A stretch of DNA of 64,000 nucleotides. Source: Paraburkholderia dinghuensis (GTDB lineage: Bacteria > Pseudomonadota > Gammaproteobacteria > Burkholderiales > Burkholderiaceae). The notes under the pieces were generated by a model. It saw nothing but the letters and a program-made list of their open reading frames with translations, made no database searches and was not told where the DNA came from. The DNA lies in the NCBI RefSeq assembly GCF_003837865.1, contig NZ_RQIS01000007.1, forward strand, positions 62,001 through 126,000, read 5' to 3'. Below are positions 18,943 through 27,946 of the stretch, one piece after another; within the stretch, counting starts at the first letter, position 1, and each line of letters begins with the position of its first letter. The position numbers and the translations under genes were made by a program.

Positions 18943-19449
18943 TCATCCGCGCCGTACGATCAGTGCGATCGGCAGACCGAGGCCGAACATATGGATGAGC
19001 AGGGCGGGCAGGAAGGGCATCGGCGATACCGATGGAGGTGTGATGAACGCGCTGTGCGGCAACACGACGAAGCCCATGAAAAAAAATACGATGATGCCGA
19101 GTAGCGGGCCGCCGAGCCACGCCAGGCGGTTCACGATCGGCAGGCGCGACGCGACCAGAGCGTAGGCGATTGCCGGAACGATCGATACAAAGAAGTGAAG
19201 CAGGGTACCCAGAATAAGGCCGGTGGTGCCTCCGTAGGCGGCCATGCCCATCAGGCTGCTGGCCGCCAGTTGCATTTCCGGAATGACGCCGATGCCTCGC
19301 GCCAGTTGCAGGATTAAAACCGGGACCAGCACGATAATGCCGGCGGCCACGCCGGCGGTCGTTCCCCGGGGCAGCGCGGGGGGGAAACGGATTTGCGAAT
19401 TCGCCGACCGCGTCGATTGTAGATCCGGCGTTGTGTCTGTCGTTTTCAT
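18943..19449 (-). CDS. Small inner-membrane protein, unassigned family
   Basis: 168 residues from the ATG at 19449, which marks the beginning of a plausible short cytoplasmic lead. An ATG four codons earlier is possible. Four hydrophobic segments are visible: GVAAGIIVLVPVLIL, the Gly-rich segment MGMAAYGGTTGLILG, FVSIVPAIAYALVA and LLGIIVFFFMGFVVL. A fifth short one lies near the C-terminus. No catalytic or transport motif was recognised. It lies between the LysR and QorB genes on one strand, with gaps of about 100-150 bp. Confidence 0.7.
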   Translation of the reverse strand: MKTTDTTPDLQSTRSANSQIRFPPALPRGTTAGVAAGIIVLVPVLILQLARGIGVIPEMQLAASSLMGMAAYGGTTGLILGTLLHFFVSIVPAIAYALVASRLPIVNRLAWLGGPLLGIIVFFFMGFVVLPHSAFITPPSVSPMPFLPALLIHMFGLGLPIALIVRRG

Positions 19450-19595
19450 GATCTGCTTCCGCATAAAACTGGGTGGGATGTGGACACCGGAGCGTTGCCC
19501 CGTCGTCGAAAGCAGTCTAAAAACCTCGGCCCGTCTGAGAAACTCCTGCTTTATCAAAAGATTGTTGTCGAATACCCCCCTGAATCGAACCAGAA

Positions 19596-20510
19596 TTACG
19601 ACGACTGCTGCGATGGATGCCGGGCAAATAGCTCGATGACCCAGTCCGCGAAAACACGCACTTTGTTGCTGATATGCCGATTCGGCGGATAGACGATCGA
19701 TACCGGCATTGGCGGAAGCTGCCAAAGCGCGAGGCAGCTCTCCAGTTCGCCCGAGGCAATCAGCGGTGCGGTCATGAACGTTCCGCCGCTGATGATGCCC
19801 AGTCCGGTTCTGGCAAGGTCGGTGCAGGTCGAAACATCGTTGCAGAGAATGGTTTTCCTGCCGTGGATATCGACGGTTTCGCCGTCGCGACTGGCGATGA
19901 TCGGGAAGGGTCTGGCCGTTCTCGCCGAGATCATGTGGATCACCGTATGGTGAAGATCGATCTCGCTCGGGTGCTGCGGCTTGCCGTGCTTTTTCCAGTA
20001 ATCCGGCGATGCGCAGAGTTCGAAATGGCTGAGACCAATCCGTCTCGCCACCAGCGATTGATCGGTTACGGTTCCGATGCGGATTGCGCAATCCACATTG
20101 TCCGCGAACAGGTCGACAGGCGTGTCGCTGGCACCGATCTCCAGGTCGATATCCGGGTATCTCGCGAGAAAATCGGGCAGGGCAGGCGCGACCACCGAAT
20201 GGGCCAGCGGACGCGGAAGATTGATGCGCAGTCGGCCTTTTGGATTGGACCTTGCGCCGGTCATGGAGTTTTCCAGCTCCTCGAGGTCGGCCAGCAGGCG
20301 CACGGCCCGGTCGTAATAGGCCGAGCCGTCGGGCGTCACGGTGACGCGCCGGGTCGTGCGATTGAGCAGTTTCGTCGCTAGATCGTCTTCCAGCCTCTTG
20401 ACCAGTCGCGTGACGGTCGCCTTCTGGAGGTTGAGGGTCTCGGAGGCTTTCGTAAAGGTTCCCGATTCCACCACGCGCAAAAACACGCGCATTGCGTCGA
20501 ATTTGTCCAT
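19596..20510 (-). CDS. LysR family transcriptional regulator
   Basis: 304 residues, normal for the family. An N-terminal winged HTH (MDKFDAMRVFLRVVESGTF, then NLQKATVTRLVKRLE) is followed by the effector domain with RLRINLPRPLAHSVV and DCAIRIG. The sequence belongs to the PecT/CrgA-like branch that often controls a neighbouring reductase. The gene lies upstream of the membrane protein and qorB on the same strand, not divergent to them, so autoregulation with read-through is possible. No cysteine-based redox motif is evident. Confidence 0.88.
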   Translation of the reverse strand: MDKFDAMRVFLRVVESGTFTKASETLNLQKATVTRLVKRLEDDLATKLLNRTTRRVTVTPDGSAYYDRAVRLLADLEELENSMTGARSNPKGRLRINLPRPLAHSVVAPALPDFLARYPDIDLEIGASDTPVDLFADNVDCAIRIGTVTDQSLVARRIGLSHFELCASPDYWKKHGKPQHPSEIDLHHTVIHMISARTARPFPIIASRDGETVDIHGRKTILCNDVSTCTDLARTGLGIISGGTFMTAPLIASGELESCLALWQLPPMPVSIVYPPNRHISNKVRVFADWVIELFARHPSQQSS

Positions 20511-20942
20511 TTATCTTTTACACGACTGACTGGCGCTATAGCGATACGGTTGTTGGGCACGAAACAGTACTCAATCTGCGCCGGATTATCGCATCGTCGA
20601 GATAAGCGATGCTTCCCTTGCGTCGCGAGCCTGTCTGCGAGGCTGTCTGTCTCCCTGGCGTCCGAAAGCAGACCGTCTTGACGACGTATTGGAGGGCAAC
20701 TTCGGATCGAACAGAGCCCTTCCCCGGAAATCTGCGAAGACCCTTCTTTCATGGTCGGACAAGCTCGAAAAGCCATCGAGACACGTCGACCGCGGCCAAT
20801 GTGTCTCGCGGTGTGCGCGATGGTGACCGGGCGTTCGTCCAGTTCAGTCGGCATTTCCAGAAAATTCAAGGAACCATTCAGGCACAGAGCCTAAAATGTC
20901 GTATTCCCACGCCGACGGCTCACTCCAACACCCGAAATCCGC
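20511..20942. other. Divergent intergenic region between LysR and AraC genes
   Basis: 432 bp. Overlapping open frames are present on both strands, but none has a credible ribosome site or protein-like composition. It should contain the promoters of both divergent regulators. No repeat or riboswitch was seen. Confidence 0.5.
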
Positions 20943-21947
20943 ATGCAAGCGCCGAGCGCAACCGTTCCCATCTCCCTTGTCAATGGCTTTCTCGCGGCCG
21001 CGGGCGCGAAGGACGATGTCATTCACCGCTATCTGAAGCAGGCGGGCGTCGCGCCTGAACTGCTGGGCGAACCCGGCGCGCGCGTCACGGAAGAGCAGTT
21101 TTCGGCTTTCTATCAAGCGCTCGCGATCGAACTCGACGACGAAATGCCCGGCATCTTCAGCCGGCCGTTCCGTAGCGGCACGCTCAAGTTTCTCTGTTTG
21201 AGCCTGCTCGATGCGCGCAACCTCGACACGGCGCTGCACCGGTTTGGCCAGTTTTTCCATATCGTTCTTGACGATTTTCGGGTCGCGTCGCGCCGCAGCG
21301 GTCCGCTTGCGCAGGTCGAACTGTGCCCGAATCCGGACTTCGGGCCCATCGGCCCGCTCGGGCAGGAGTTGATGCTCAAGCTCGTCCACGGCGTCTGTTC
21401 GTGGCTGATCGGGCAGAAGATTCCGCTCTTGCAGGTTGAATTCGCCTGCCCGCAGCCGCCGCACGCCCGCGATCACCGCTATTTTTTCTCCGGGCCTGTG
21501 CGCTTCGGTTGCGAGACCACGCTGATGCGCTTTGGCGCGGCGTATCTCGACATGCCGATCCGCCAGAGCAAGCGCAATCTGCGGACCTTTCTCGCGCGCT
21601 CGCCGGGCGACTGGATCTTCGAATCGTTCAGTGAGCAGCGCGTCGGACATCGCGTCCGGCAATATCTCGCGGGGACGCTGCCCGATCTGGCGACGATCGA
21701 GGATGCCGCCGGGAACCTCCATTGCTCGGTTCGGACGTTGTGCCGGCACCTTGCCGCCGAAGACACGTCGTTTCAGTCGCTCAAGGACGAACTGCGCCGC
21801 GACATCGCCATCCAGCGGCTCATCGACACGCAGGACACGATTGCGGCCATCGCGGGCGACATTGGCTTCGACGATCCGAGCGCCTTTCATCGCGCGTTCC
21901 GTCACTGGACGGGCAGCACGCCGGGCACGTATCGCGCGCGCGGTTGA
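20943..21947 (+). CDS. AraC family regulator with Arabinose_bd N-domain
   Basis: 334 residues. The N-terminal two thirds match the Arabinose_bd type sensor domain found in OruR/ArgR-like and fatty-acid-responsive AraC regulators (LVNGFLAAAG, FSAFYQALA, GTLKFLCLSLL, HRFGQFFHI). The last 100 residues are the AraC DNA-binding domain with two HTHs, ending in IAGDIGFDDPSAFHRAFRHWTG. It is co-oriented with, and 261 bp upstream of, the acyl-CoA dehydrogenase gene. That gene is a plausible target, with an acyl-CoA or fatty acid as ligand (inference). Confidence 0.87.
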   Translation: MQAPSATVPISLVNGFLAAAGAKDDVIHRYLKQAGVAPELLGEPGARVTEEQFSAFYQALAIELDDEMPGIFSRPFRSGTLKFLCLSLLDARNLDTALHRFGQFFHIVLDDFRVASRRSGPLAQVELCPNPDFGPIGPLGQELMLKLVHGVCSWLIGQKIPLLQVEFACPQPPHARDHRYFFSGPVRFGCETTLMRFGAAYLDMPIRQSKRNLRTFLARSPGDWIFESFSEQRVGHRVRQYLAGTLPDLATIEDAAGNLHCSVRTLCRHLAAEDTSFQSLKDELRRDIAIQRLIDTQDTIAAIAGDIGFDDPSAFHRAFRHWTGSTPGTYRARG

Positions 21948-22208
21948 TCGCCGTGGCCCTTGCCGCGGGGGCGCCGCACGGCTGCGGCAGCCGGCGGGCG
22001 CAAGCGGGCACACGGGTGAAAGCAGGCGGCGGCAGGCGCAACCGCACGGCTCGGCGTGGCCAAATTTGTCACCAGGTGGTCCGGTTTGGACAGTCCATAG
22101 AAGCGTCGTTGGCGATACGATCTGCTGTAATCCGCGCGCCCCTCGTGCCTTGCCGGCCGTTGGCTGCCGCGGCGTTTCCTCAATTACCGCGTCACTGGAA
22201 GGACCGTC

Positions 22209-23999
22209 ATGAGCTATACCGCCCCCGTCAAGGACATGCTGTTCGTGCTGAAGGAACTGGCTGGCATGGACACCGTTGCTGCGTTGCCGGGTTTCGAGGA
22301 TGCGAACCTCGAAACGGCGCAGGCCGTGGTCGAAGAAGCCGCGAAGCTGTGCGGCGAAGTGCTTGCGCCGCTGAACGTGGAAGGCGACCGCGCGCCGAGC
22401 ACCTGGCGTGACGGCGAGGTCACCGCGACGGCAGGTTTCAAGGGCGCGTTCCGCCAGTTCGTCGAGGGTGGCTGGCAAGGTCTGCAGCATCCGCTGGAGT
22501 ACGGCGGCCAGGCGCTGCCCAAGCTGATCGCCACGCCGTGCATCGAAATGCTGAACGCGGCGAACCTTTCGTTCGCGCTGTGCCCGCTCCTGACCGACGG
22601 TGCCATCGAGGCGCTGCTCACGGCCGGTACCGACGAGCAAAAATCGCGCTACGTGCCGAAGCTGATTTCAGGCGAATGGACCGGCACGATGAACCTCACG
22701 GAGCCGCAAGCGGGCTCCGATCTCGCGCTGGTGCGCTCGCGCGCCGAGCCGCAGGCGGACGGTTCGTACCGTGTCTTCGGCACCAAGATTTTCATCACGT
22801 GGGGCGAACACGACATGGCCGATAACATCGTCCACCTCGTGCTGGCCCGCACGCCCGACGCGCCGGAGGGCGTGAAGGGCATTTCGCTTTTCATCGTGCC
22901 GAAGTTCCTCGTCAACGAAGACGGCGGCCTCGGCGCGCGCAACGACGTGCACTGCGTTTCCATCGAGCACAAGCTCGGCATCAAGGCGAGCCCCACGGCG
23001 GTTCTGCAATACGGCGATCACGGCGGTGCGGTGGGCTATCTGGTCGGCGAGGCGAATCGCGGCCTCGAATACATGTTCATCATGATGAACGCGGCGCGCT
23101 TCGGCGTCGGCATGCAGGGCATCGGCGTGGCCGATCGTGCATATCAAAAGGCCGTGACGTATGCGAAGGAACGCGTGCAGAGCCGTCCTGTCGACGGTTC
23201 GGCTTCGCAGTCCGTGTCGATCATCCATCATCCCGACGTGCGCCGCATGCTCGCGACGATGCGCGCGCTGACCGAAGGCGCACGCGCGCTGTCGTACGTG
23301 GCGGCCGCGCACAGCGACCACGCACATCGCCATCCCGACGCAGCCGAGCGCGCGCGCCATCAAGCGATCTACGAATACCTCGTGCCGATCGTGAAGGGCT
23401 GGAGCACGGAGATGGTCAACGACGTGACGAGCCTCGGCGTGCAGGTGCACGGCGGCATGGGTTTCATCGAAGAAACGGGCGCCGCGCAGCTCTATCGCGA
23501 TGCGCGGATTCTCGCGATCTACGAAGGCACCACGGCCATTCAGGCCAATGATCTCGTCGGCCGCAAGACCGTGCGTGACGGCGGTGCGGTCGCGCGTGCA
23601 CTGCTCGCGGAAATCGCCGGCACGATCGAGGCGCTCGGCAAGGTGGACCGGGCCGCAGCGGCATCGATGGGCGCGCAACTGAAGAAGGGCGCGGAGTCGC
23701 TCGCGAATGTGGTCGATTATGTCGTGGCGAACACGAAGCGCGATCCGAACGCGGTGTTCATGGGCAGCGTGCCGTACCTGAAGCTCGCAGGCATCGTGCT
23801 GTGCGGCTGGCAGATGGCGCGCGCGTTGCTGGCGGCTCACGCGAACCGCGCAGACGATCCTGCGTTCCATGATGCGAAGATCGCCATTGCGCAGTTCTAC
23901 GCGGAACATATCCTCCCGCAGGCGGGTGGTCTCGAAGCGTCGATCCTCGCCGCGCGCAACGGCGAGAGCGCGCTTGCGATGAGCGAAGATCAGTTCTGA
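22209..23999 (+). CDS. Acyl-CoA dehydrogenase, large (596-residue) type
   Basis: 596 residues, longer than the 380-residue mitochondrial type because of an N-terminal extension and an extra C-terminal domain. This is usual in the bacterial medium/long-chain group annotated as fadE-like or DmdC. The FAD-binding stretch is MNLTEPQAGSDLA with TKIFITWGEHD, and the catalytic glutamate lies in YEGTTAIQANDL. The C-terminal part is the Acyl-CoA_dh_C-like helical domain. A strong terminator-like hairpin follows, so it is probably monocistronic. The AraC regulator upstream is the likely controller. The acyl chain substrate is not decidable here. Confidence 0.9.
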   Translation: MSYTAPVKDMLFVLKELAGMDTVAALPGFEDANLETAQAVVEEAAKLCGEVLAPLNVEGDRAPSTWRDGEVTATAGFKGAFRQFVEGGWQGLQHPLEYGGQALPKLIATPCIEMLNAANLSFALCPLLTDGAIEALLTAGTDEQKSRYVPKLISGEWTGTMNLTEPQAGSDLALVRSRAEPQADGSYRVFGTKIFITWGEHDMADNIVHLVLARTPDAPEGVKGISLFIVPKFLVNEDGGLGARNDVHCVSIEHKLGIKASPTAVLQYGDHGGAVGYLVGEANRGLEYMFIMMNAARFGVGMQGIGVADRAYQKAVTYAKERVQSRPVDGSASQSVSIIHHPDVRRMLATMRALTEGARALSYVAAAHSDHAHRHPDAAERARHQAIYEYLVPIVKGWSTEMVNDVTSLGVQVHGGMGFIEETGAAQLYRDARILAIYEGTTAIQANDLVGRKTVRDGGAVARALLAEIAGTIEALGKVDRAAAASMGAQLKKGAESLANVVDYVVANTKRDPNAVFMGSVPYLKLAGIVLCGWQMARALLAAHANRADDPAFHDAKIAIAQFYAEHILPQAGGLEASILAARNGESALAMSEDQF

Positions 24000-24057
24000 T
24001 GTAACTGATGTGACGGCAAGCGCGCCTTCATTCGCGAGGCTCGTGTTTCCTGTAAAT

Positions 24058-24090
24058 GAGGCGCACCCGTTGTGGTGCGCCTCGTTGCGT
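24058..24090 (+). terminator. Hairpin terminator after acyl-CoA dehydrogenase
   Basis: Perfect 9-bp stem GAGGCGCAC / GTGCGCCTC (24058-24066 and 24075-24083) with an 8-base loop, followed by a moderately T-rich stretch (GTTGCGTTT). Confidence 0.7.
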
Positions 24091-24131
24091 TTACGGCGCA
24101 GTCGATTCCGCGAAGTGCCTGCAAAACGCAC

Positions 24132-24383
24132 GTTCCCGCGCCTGAACTCGACGACGAGGCGATGAAAGCCGGCACGCTGATCGTCGATTCGCGTGAGGCC
24201 GTGCTGCTGGAATCGGGGGACGTGATCCACTCGGGGGCGTCCGTTTACGCGGAAGCCGGGGAGATTTTTGCCGGCGTGAAGCGAAAACCCGCCGGGGGGA
24301 TCACGGTGTTCAAGTCGGTGGGCCTTGGGGTCGAGGACATCGCGGCGGCGAAACTCGTCTACGACGCGATGTCCAGGTCCTGA
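24132..24383 (+). pseudogene. Remnant of ornithine cyclodeaminase / mu-crystallin family gene
   Basis: About 83 codons are readable and match only the C-terminal quarter of the OCD/mu-crystallin family (GTLIVDSREAVLLESGD, GEIFAG, GGITVFKSVGLGVEDIAAAKLVYDAM). The NAD-binding domain and N-terminus are absent. The sequence just upstream is the terminator of the previous gene. No start with a ribosome site exists, so the fragment is almost certainly not expressed as an enzyme. It suggests a deletion between the acyl-CoA dehydrogenase and the btuB-like gene. Confidence 0.75.
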
Positions 24384-24418
24384 TCGACGCTAAACAGACT
24401 GGAATGTCGGCCTGTTCG

Positions 24419-26350
24419 TCAGAAGGTGTACGTGATCTTTCCGAACGCGGTCCTTCCCAGCGTGTTGTAACCGTAGGCGGTCATGTAATCCCGGTTGAAC
24501 AGGTTCGACAGCGACGCGGATATCGTGAGATGCGGATTGACCGCGTACGTGGCACGCAGACTGACCGTCGTATACGACGGCAGATAGAGCGTGTTGAACT
24601 GGTCGTCCCAGGTCGATCCGCCGTACAGCACCGAAAAGCCGGTGCTGAGCGCGTGCAGATGCAACTCATCCCACGTGTGATCGACGTTCAGGCTGACCGT
24701 CTGCCGTGGGCGCCGGGGGAGCCAGGTCGCGTTGGTGACGTTCTGTGGATTCAGAATGCCGACCGCGAGACTCACGGGCGTCGATTTGCCAAGCGAGCCT
24801 TTGTACGAGAGATCGATGCCCTGGATGTGCGCCTGTCCCACATTGATAGGCTGAAGGAGCACCGAGTCGAACGCGATGAGATCGTGAATGCGCGTGTCGT
24901 AGACGGCCGCAGTGAACGTGCCGAACGACGTCGTGGCATCGAGTGCCACCTCGACGGAATTGCTGCGCTCGGGCTGAAGATCCGGATTCGAAAACCCCGG
25001 ATAGTACAGATCGTTGAACGTCGGCAGACGGAACGCGTTGCCATATGAGACGCGCGCCGTGTAAACCGGCGTGATCGCCCACGCGAGCGCGACGTTGCCC
25101 GTGTTGACCGATTGACCCTGCACGATCTCATGGCGGCCCGCGAGGAAAAGCGTCCACGGACCCAGCGTAGTCGACTGATGAAGCGATACCGCGGAATCGT
25201 TGCGCGCCGGGAGGCCGCTCGGCACCTCCACCGGCAGGTAGGCCTGCTCGCGTGTGAAGTCGTATGCGAGCTTCGTTTCCCCGGTCAGCCGCTCGCCGAA
25301 GACCGTGTGGCCGGTTTCCTGATGCGTGATCGACGTCGATGTGGAGAAGCGTGTCGAATTGATTTGATCCGTGGGAATTGTCGGATCGTTCGCATACAGA
25401 AACTGGCGGTCGTTCGCGTAGCCGACCGACTGGTCGAACTGCGTGAACGGCGTGATGTCCCAATGGAACGCAACGCCGGTCGTCAACTGGTGATCGAGTT
25501 GCCGGTTGGCGTAGCCCGCGTTGTCATAGGAAAGGTCGGAGCGATGGTAGAGCGCGAAGGTGGAAATCGACCAGTTTTCGCGCGCGTATCCGAGCCGCGC
25601 ATCGATATTCTGTGCGTGATACGGGTTGCGTCCGTCCTCGTGATAGTAGAGCACGGGCTTCGTCGCGTCGATGCCTGCCGTGTTGTAGTCGTGCAGGCCG
25701 AGCGAGTAGGTGAGCCCGCTCAGCGCGGCGAGCGATCCGGTCGAGGGGATCGTGCCGGAAGTGCGGAACTGCGTGTCGAACGTCTTGTTGGAACCCCCTC
25801 CGAACGACACCGTGGTCTGGTTCGGCAGGTTCGACGCGTAGCGCGTGAAGAGCTGCACGACCCCGCCGACGGCGTCCGCGCCAAACGAGGCCGCCGCCGG
25901 GCCGGATATCACCTCGATGCGATCGAACGCGGACGTCGGCAGATCCGCCCATTCGGCCTCGCCGGTGGTGGCCGAGCCGATGCGGATACCGTCGATGAAA
26001 ACGGCGACCTGGTTGCCCGCCGAGCCGCGAATGCTGACCGATGCGAGCGAACCCGGCCCGCCGCTTTGCGAAACGGTGATGCCAGGCAGCGTCGTCAGCG
26101 CCTGCGCGATGCTTGGGTCTGCGGGGGAAAGACGGTCGAGATCCGCGCGCGTGAGGACCTGCGTGGTCGCATAGCGCTGGTCGAACGATTGCGGCAAATG
26201 CTGCGCGTCGCCGACGACAAGAATGTCCTGCGGCGGGGCTTCGGCGCCCGGCGGGTCCTGTTGGGCGAGTGTGGCAGTGTCCGCGGCCTGGGCGCTTTGC
26301 CACGCGCAGGCGGTCATGGCGGACGTGACGATGAAACGGCGAAACTTCAT
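24419..26350 (-). CDS. btuB: TonB-dependent receptor, BtuB-like cobalamin transporter
   Basis: 643 residues from the ATG at 26350. A signal peptide ending near QSAQAAD is followed by a TonB box region (QDILVVGD) and the plug domain (PGITVSQSGG, VFIDGIRIGS, FDRIEVISGPAAASFGADAVGGVVQL). A 22-strand barrel then ends in the terminal aromatic GKITYTF. Shape and length fit the BtuB group. The cobalamin riboswitch upstream on the same strand supports vitamin B12 or another corrinoid as cargo. An open frame continues upstream to 26725, but that part is leader RNA rather than protein. Confidence 0.9.
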   Translation of the reverse strand: MKFRRFIVTSAMTACAWQSAQAADTATLAQQDPPGAEAPPQDILVVGDAQHLPQSFDQRYATTQVLTRADLDRLSPADPSIAQALTTLPGITVSQSGGPGSLASVSIRGSAGNQVAVFIDGIRIGSATTGEAEWADLPTSAFDRIEVISGPAAASFGADAVGGVVQLFTRYASNLPNQTTVSFGGGSNKTFDTQFRTSGTIPSTGSLAALSGLTYSLGLHDYNTAGIDATKPVLYYHEDGRNPYHAQNIDARLGYARENWSISTFALYHRSDLSYDNAGYANRQLDHQLTTGVAFHWDITPFTQFDQSVGYANDRQFLYANDPTIPTDQINSTRFSTSTSITHQETGHTVFGERLTGETKLAYDFTREQAYLPVEVPSGLPARNDSAVSLHQSTTLGPWTLFLAGRHEIVQGQSVNTGNVALAWAITPVYTARVSYGNAFRLPTFNDLYYPGFSNPDLQPERSNSVEVALDATTSFGTFTAAVYDTRIHDLIAFDSVLLQPINVGQAHIQGIDLSYKGSLGKSTPVSLAVGILNPQNVTNATWLPRRPRQTVSLNVDHTWDELHLHALSTGFSVLYGGSTWDDQFNTLYLPSYTTVSLRATYAVNPHLTISASLSNLFNRDYMTAYGYNTLGRTAFGKITYTF

Positions 26351-26754
26351 GTGTGGCTCTTCGAATGCGTTATTGGTCTGGCTCGATTGCGGCGGCTGGC
26401 AGGGCCACGAAGCACGCGCACTGGCGGCACCATCCCGAACCGGAATCGGGGCGTGGCGGCCATGCGGAGCGCGGCCCGGTGCGGCTAGTCCGGCTAATGC
26501 GGGGCGCAGCCGGGCGAGGCAGATGAGGCAGACAGAACGGATCGGCGAGCGATTCTTGCAATTCGCGTGATTGGCGCGTTTTGGGAATGGCGGCCGCTGA
26601 CGCGGCGGCGTAACGCTTCCTTTCGGGAAGCGGGTTCCAGATGGTTGGACATGTGACGGATCCTGAGGTCGGGCTGTCCTTGCAACTCGCGACCGCTCAA
26701 AAGCGGTGCTGGCGCATCGGGACACCCCGCCCGGTGCGGCTGCTTGGACCTCGG
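26351..26754 (-). other. Long leader between cobalamin riboswitch and btuB
   Basis: About 400 nt lie between the riboswitch 3' end and the receptor start. The stretch includes short hairpins: ACCGCT/AGCGGT at about 26693-26706 and GCTTCC/GGAAGC near 26609-26625. Neither is followed by a clear U-run on the minus strand. No credible gene lies here. The stretch could carry the expression platform. Confidence 0.5.
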
Positions 26755-26940
26755 TCGATGGCAGGTCTCCTGGCTTGCGGGTCGCCGTCCGGTGCCGACC
26801 TTCCCGGTCACCCAGTGGTCATGATTGGCACGGACTCGCCGCTTACAGTTGCGGGGGCAGCCGCAGACTCGAAGCGCGTACGCTTCAACTGCGTTCCCAT
26901 TTGATCCCTGTGACGGGAACCATCAGCGCGGAGGGTACCG
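26755..26940 (-). promoter_or_regulatory. Cobalamin riboswitch (AdoCbl element)
   Basis: Read on the minus strand, the region shows the conserved B12-box AAGCCAGGAGACCTGCC at 26776-26760. Upstream are CCACTGGG (about 26819-26812), GGGAAGGTCGGC and the core GCTGCCCCCGCAACTGTAAG (about 26862-26843). A GGTTCCCGTCACAGGGATCA-like P2-P4 region lies near 26920. The elements occur in the order expected for a class I cobalamin riboswitch. It controls the btuB-like gene downstream, normally by repression when adenosylcobalamin is abundant. The outer ends are approximate. Confidence 0.92.
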
Positions 26941-27046
26941 AATCCGGTTTGCCGCCGTCAACTTTTTCTGGCAAACGCTGTTGTAAGTTTGACGGTGGTG
27001 CGACGGTCCGGGTGCGTGCGTCCCGCAAGCGCAGGTCCGGGCCGAT

Positions 27047-27946
27047 TCACATTTGCCGGAACAGGTGCGCGTACTGTTTGCTCACCGCGACGACGCCCGC
27101 GTGGCCGCGCAGCTTCAGTGTCATTTTGCCCAGCGCATTGGTCGAAGCGCTGTCCACCTGATCGACATTCACCACTGTGCTGCGATGAACCTGCCAGAAT
27201 CGCGCGGAATCCAGTTGCGCACACAATTCCTTCAGGCTCGTGCGAATCAGCAGTTCACCGGTACGCGTTGTGACGACGACGTATTTATCGGCGGCCTCGA
27301 AGAACAGCACTTCGTCGACCGGCACCATGCGGACTTCGCTGCCGCTCGATGCGCGCAGATAACGCAGCGGCGCGTTGCGTTCACCGCTTTGTGTGCGGCT
27401 TTCCTGCGCGACGGTGCGCGTGATCGTATCGAGCTGGCCGAGTACGCGTTGCAGATCCGCGTGCAACTGCGTTTCGTGCGTGCCTGCCGCGCGAGGTTCG
27501 TCAAGACGCGCACGCAACCGCTCGACCGTGCGCACGAGCCGGGCGGAATCGACGGGCTTCAGAAGATAGTCGATGGCTGCCGCGTCGAACGCGTCCAGCG
27601 CATAGTCGTTGTAAGCGGTCACGAACACGATCTGCGGCGGCGCGGCGAGCGCGGCGCATGCACGCGCAACGTCGAGTCCTGTCGCGCCCGGCATCGAGAT
27701 ATCGAGGAACGCGACGTCCGGTTGCAGTGCCGCGATGCGTTCGATGGCGTCGCGACCGTTGTCGACCGTCGCCGCAATGCTCAACGCGGGCCAGGTGGCC
27801 GCCAGTTCCCGCTTGAGCGCGGCGGCGATCAGCGGCTCGTCTTCGGCGATCACGGCGGTGGGGGTGCGCGTGGCTCCGGCGCTATCGTGCCGGTTGAGCC
27901 GGTCGTGCTGGTTCGGTGCCATGTCGGCTGGCGGTCGATGTTTCAT
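27047..27946 (-). CDS. LytTR-family response regulator
   Basis: 299 residues. The receiver domain starts near residue 29 (TAVIAEDEPLIAAALKREL) with phospho-acceptor aspartate in DVAFLDISMPG and the switch lysine in YLLKPVDS. A linker of about 50 residues leads to a C-terminal LytTR DNA-binding domain (VDEVLFFEAADKYV, then ARFWQVHRSTVVNV). It is the third gene of an operon and its start overlaps the kinase stop (ATGA, 27943-27946). It is the obvious partner of that kinase. The target genes are unknown. Confidence 0.9.
   Translation of the reverse strand: MKHRPPADMAPNQHDRLNRHDSAGATRTPTAVIAEDEPLIAAALKRELAATWPALSIAATVDNGRDAIERIAALQPDVAFLDISMPGATGLDVARACAALAAPPQIVFVTAYNDYALDAFDAAAIDYLLKPVDSARLVRTVERLRARLDEPRAAGTHETQLHADLQRVLGQLDTITRTVAQESRTQSGERNAPLRYLRASSGSEVRMVPVDEVLFFEAADKYVVVTTRTGELLIRTSLKELCAQLDSARFWQVHRSTVVNVDQVDSASTNALGKMTLKLRGHAGVVAVSKQYAHLFRQM

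Noticed and set aside
22668..24230. A 520-residue minus-strand frame over the acyl-CoA dehydrogenase
   Set aside because: His/Arg/Ala-rich shadow of a clearly conserved plus-strand enzyme.
26351..26725. N-terminal extension of the btuB-like protein by 125 residues
   Set aside because: The signal peptide starts at 26350, and the extension begins just downstream of the riboswitch. It is leader RNA with Arg/Pro-rich coincidental coding.
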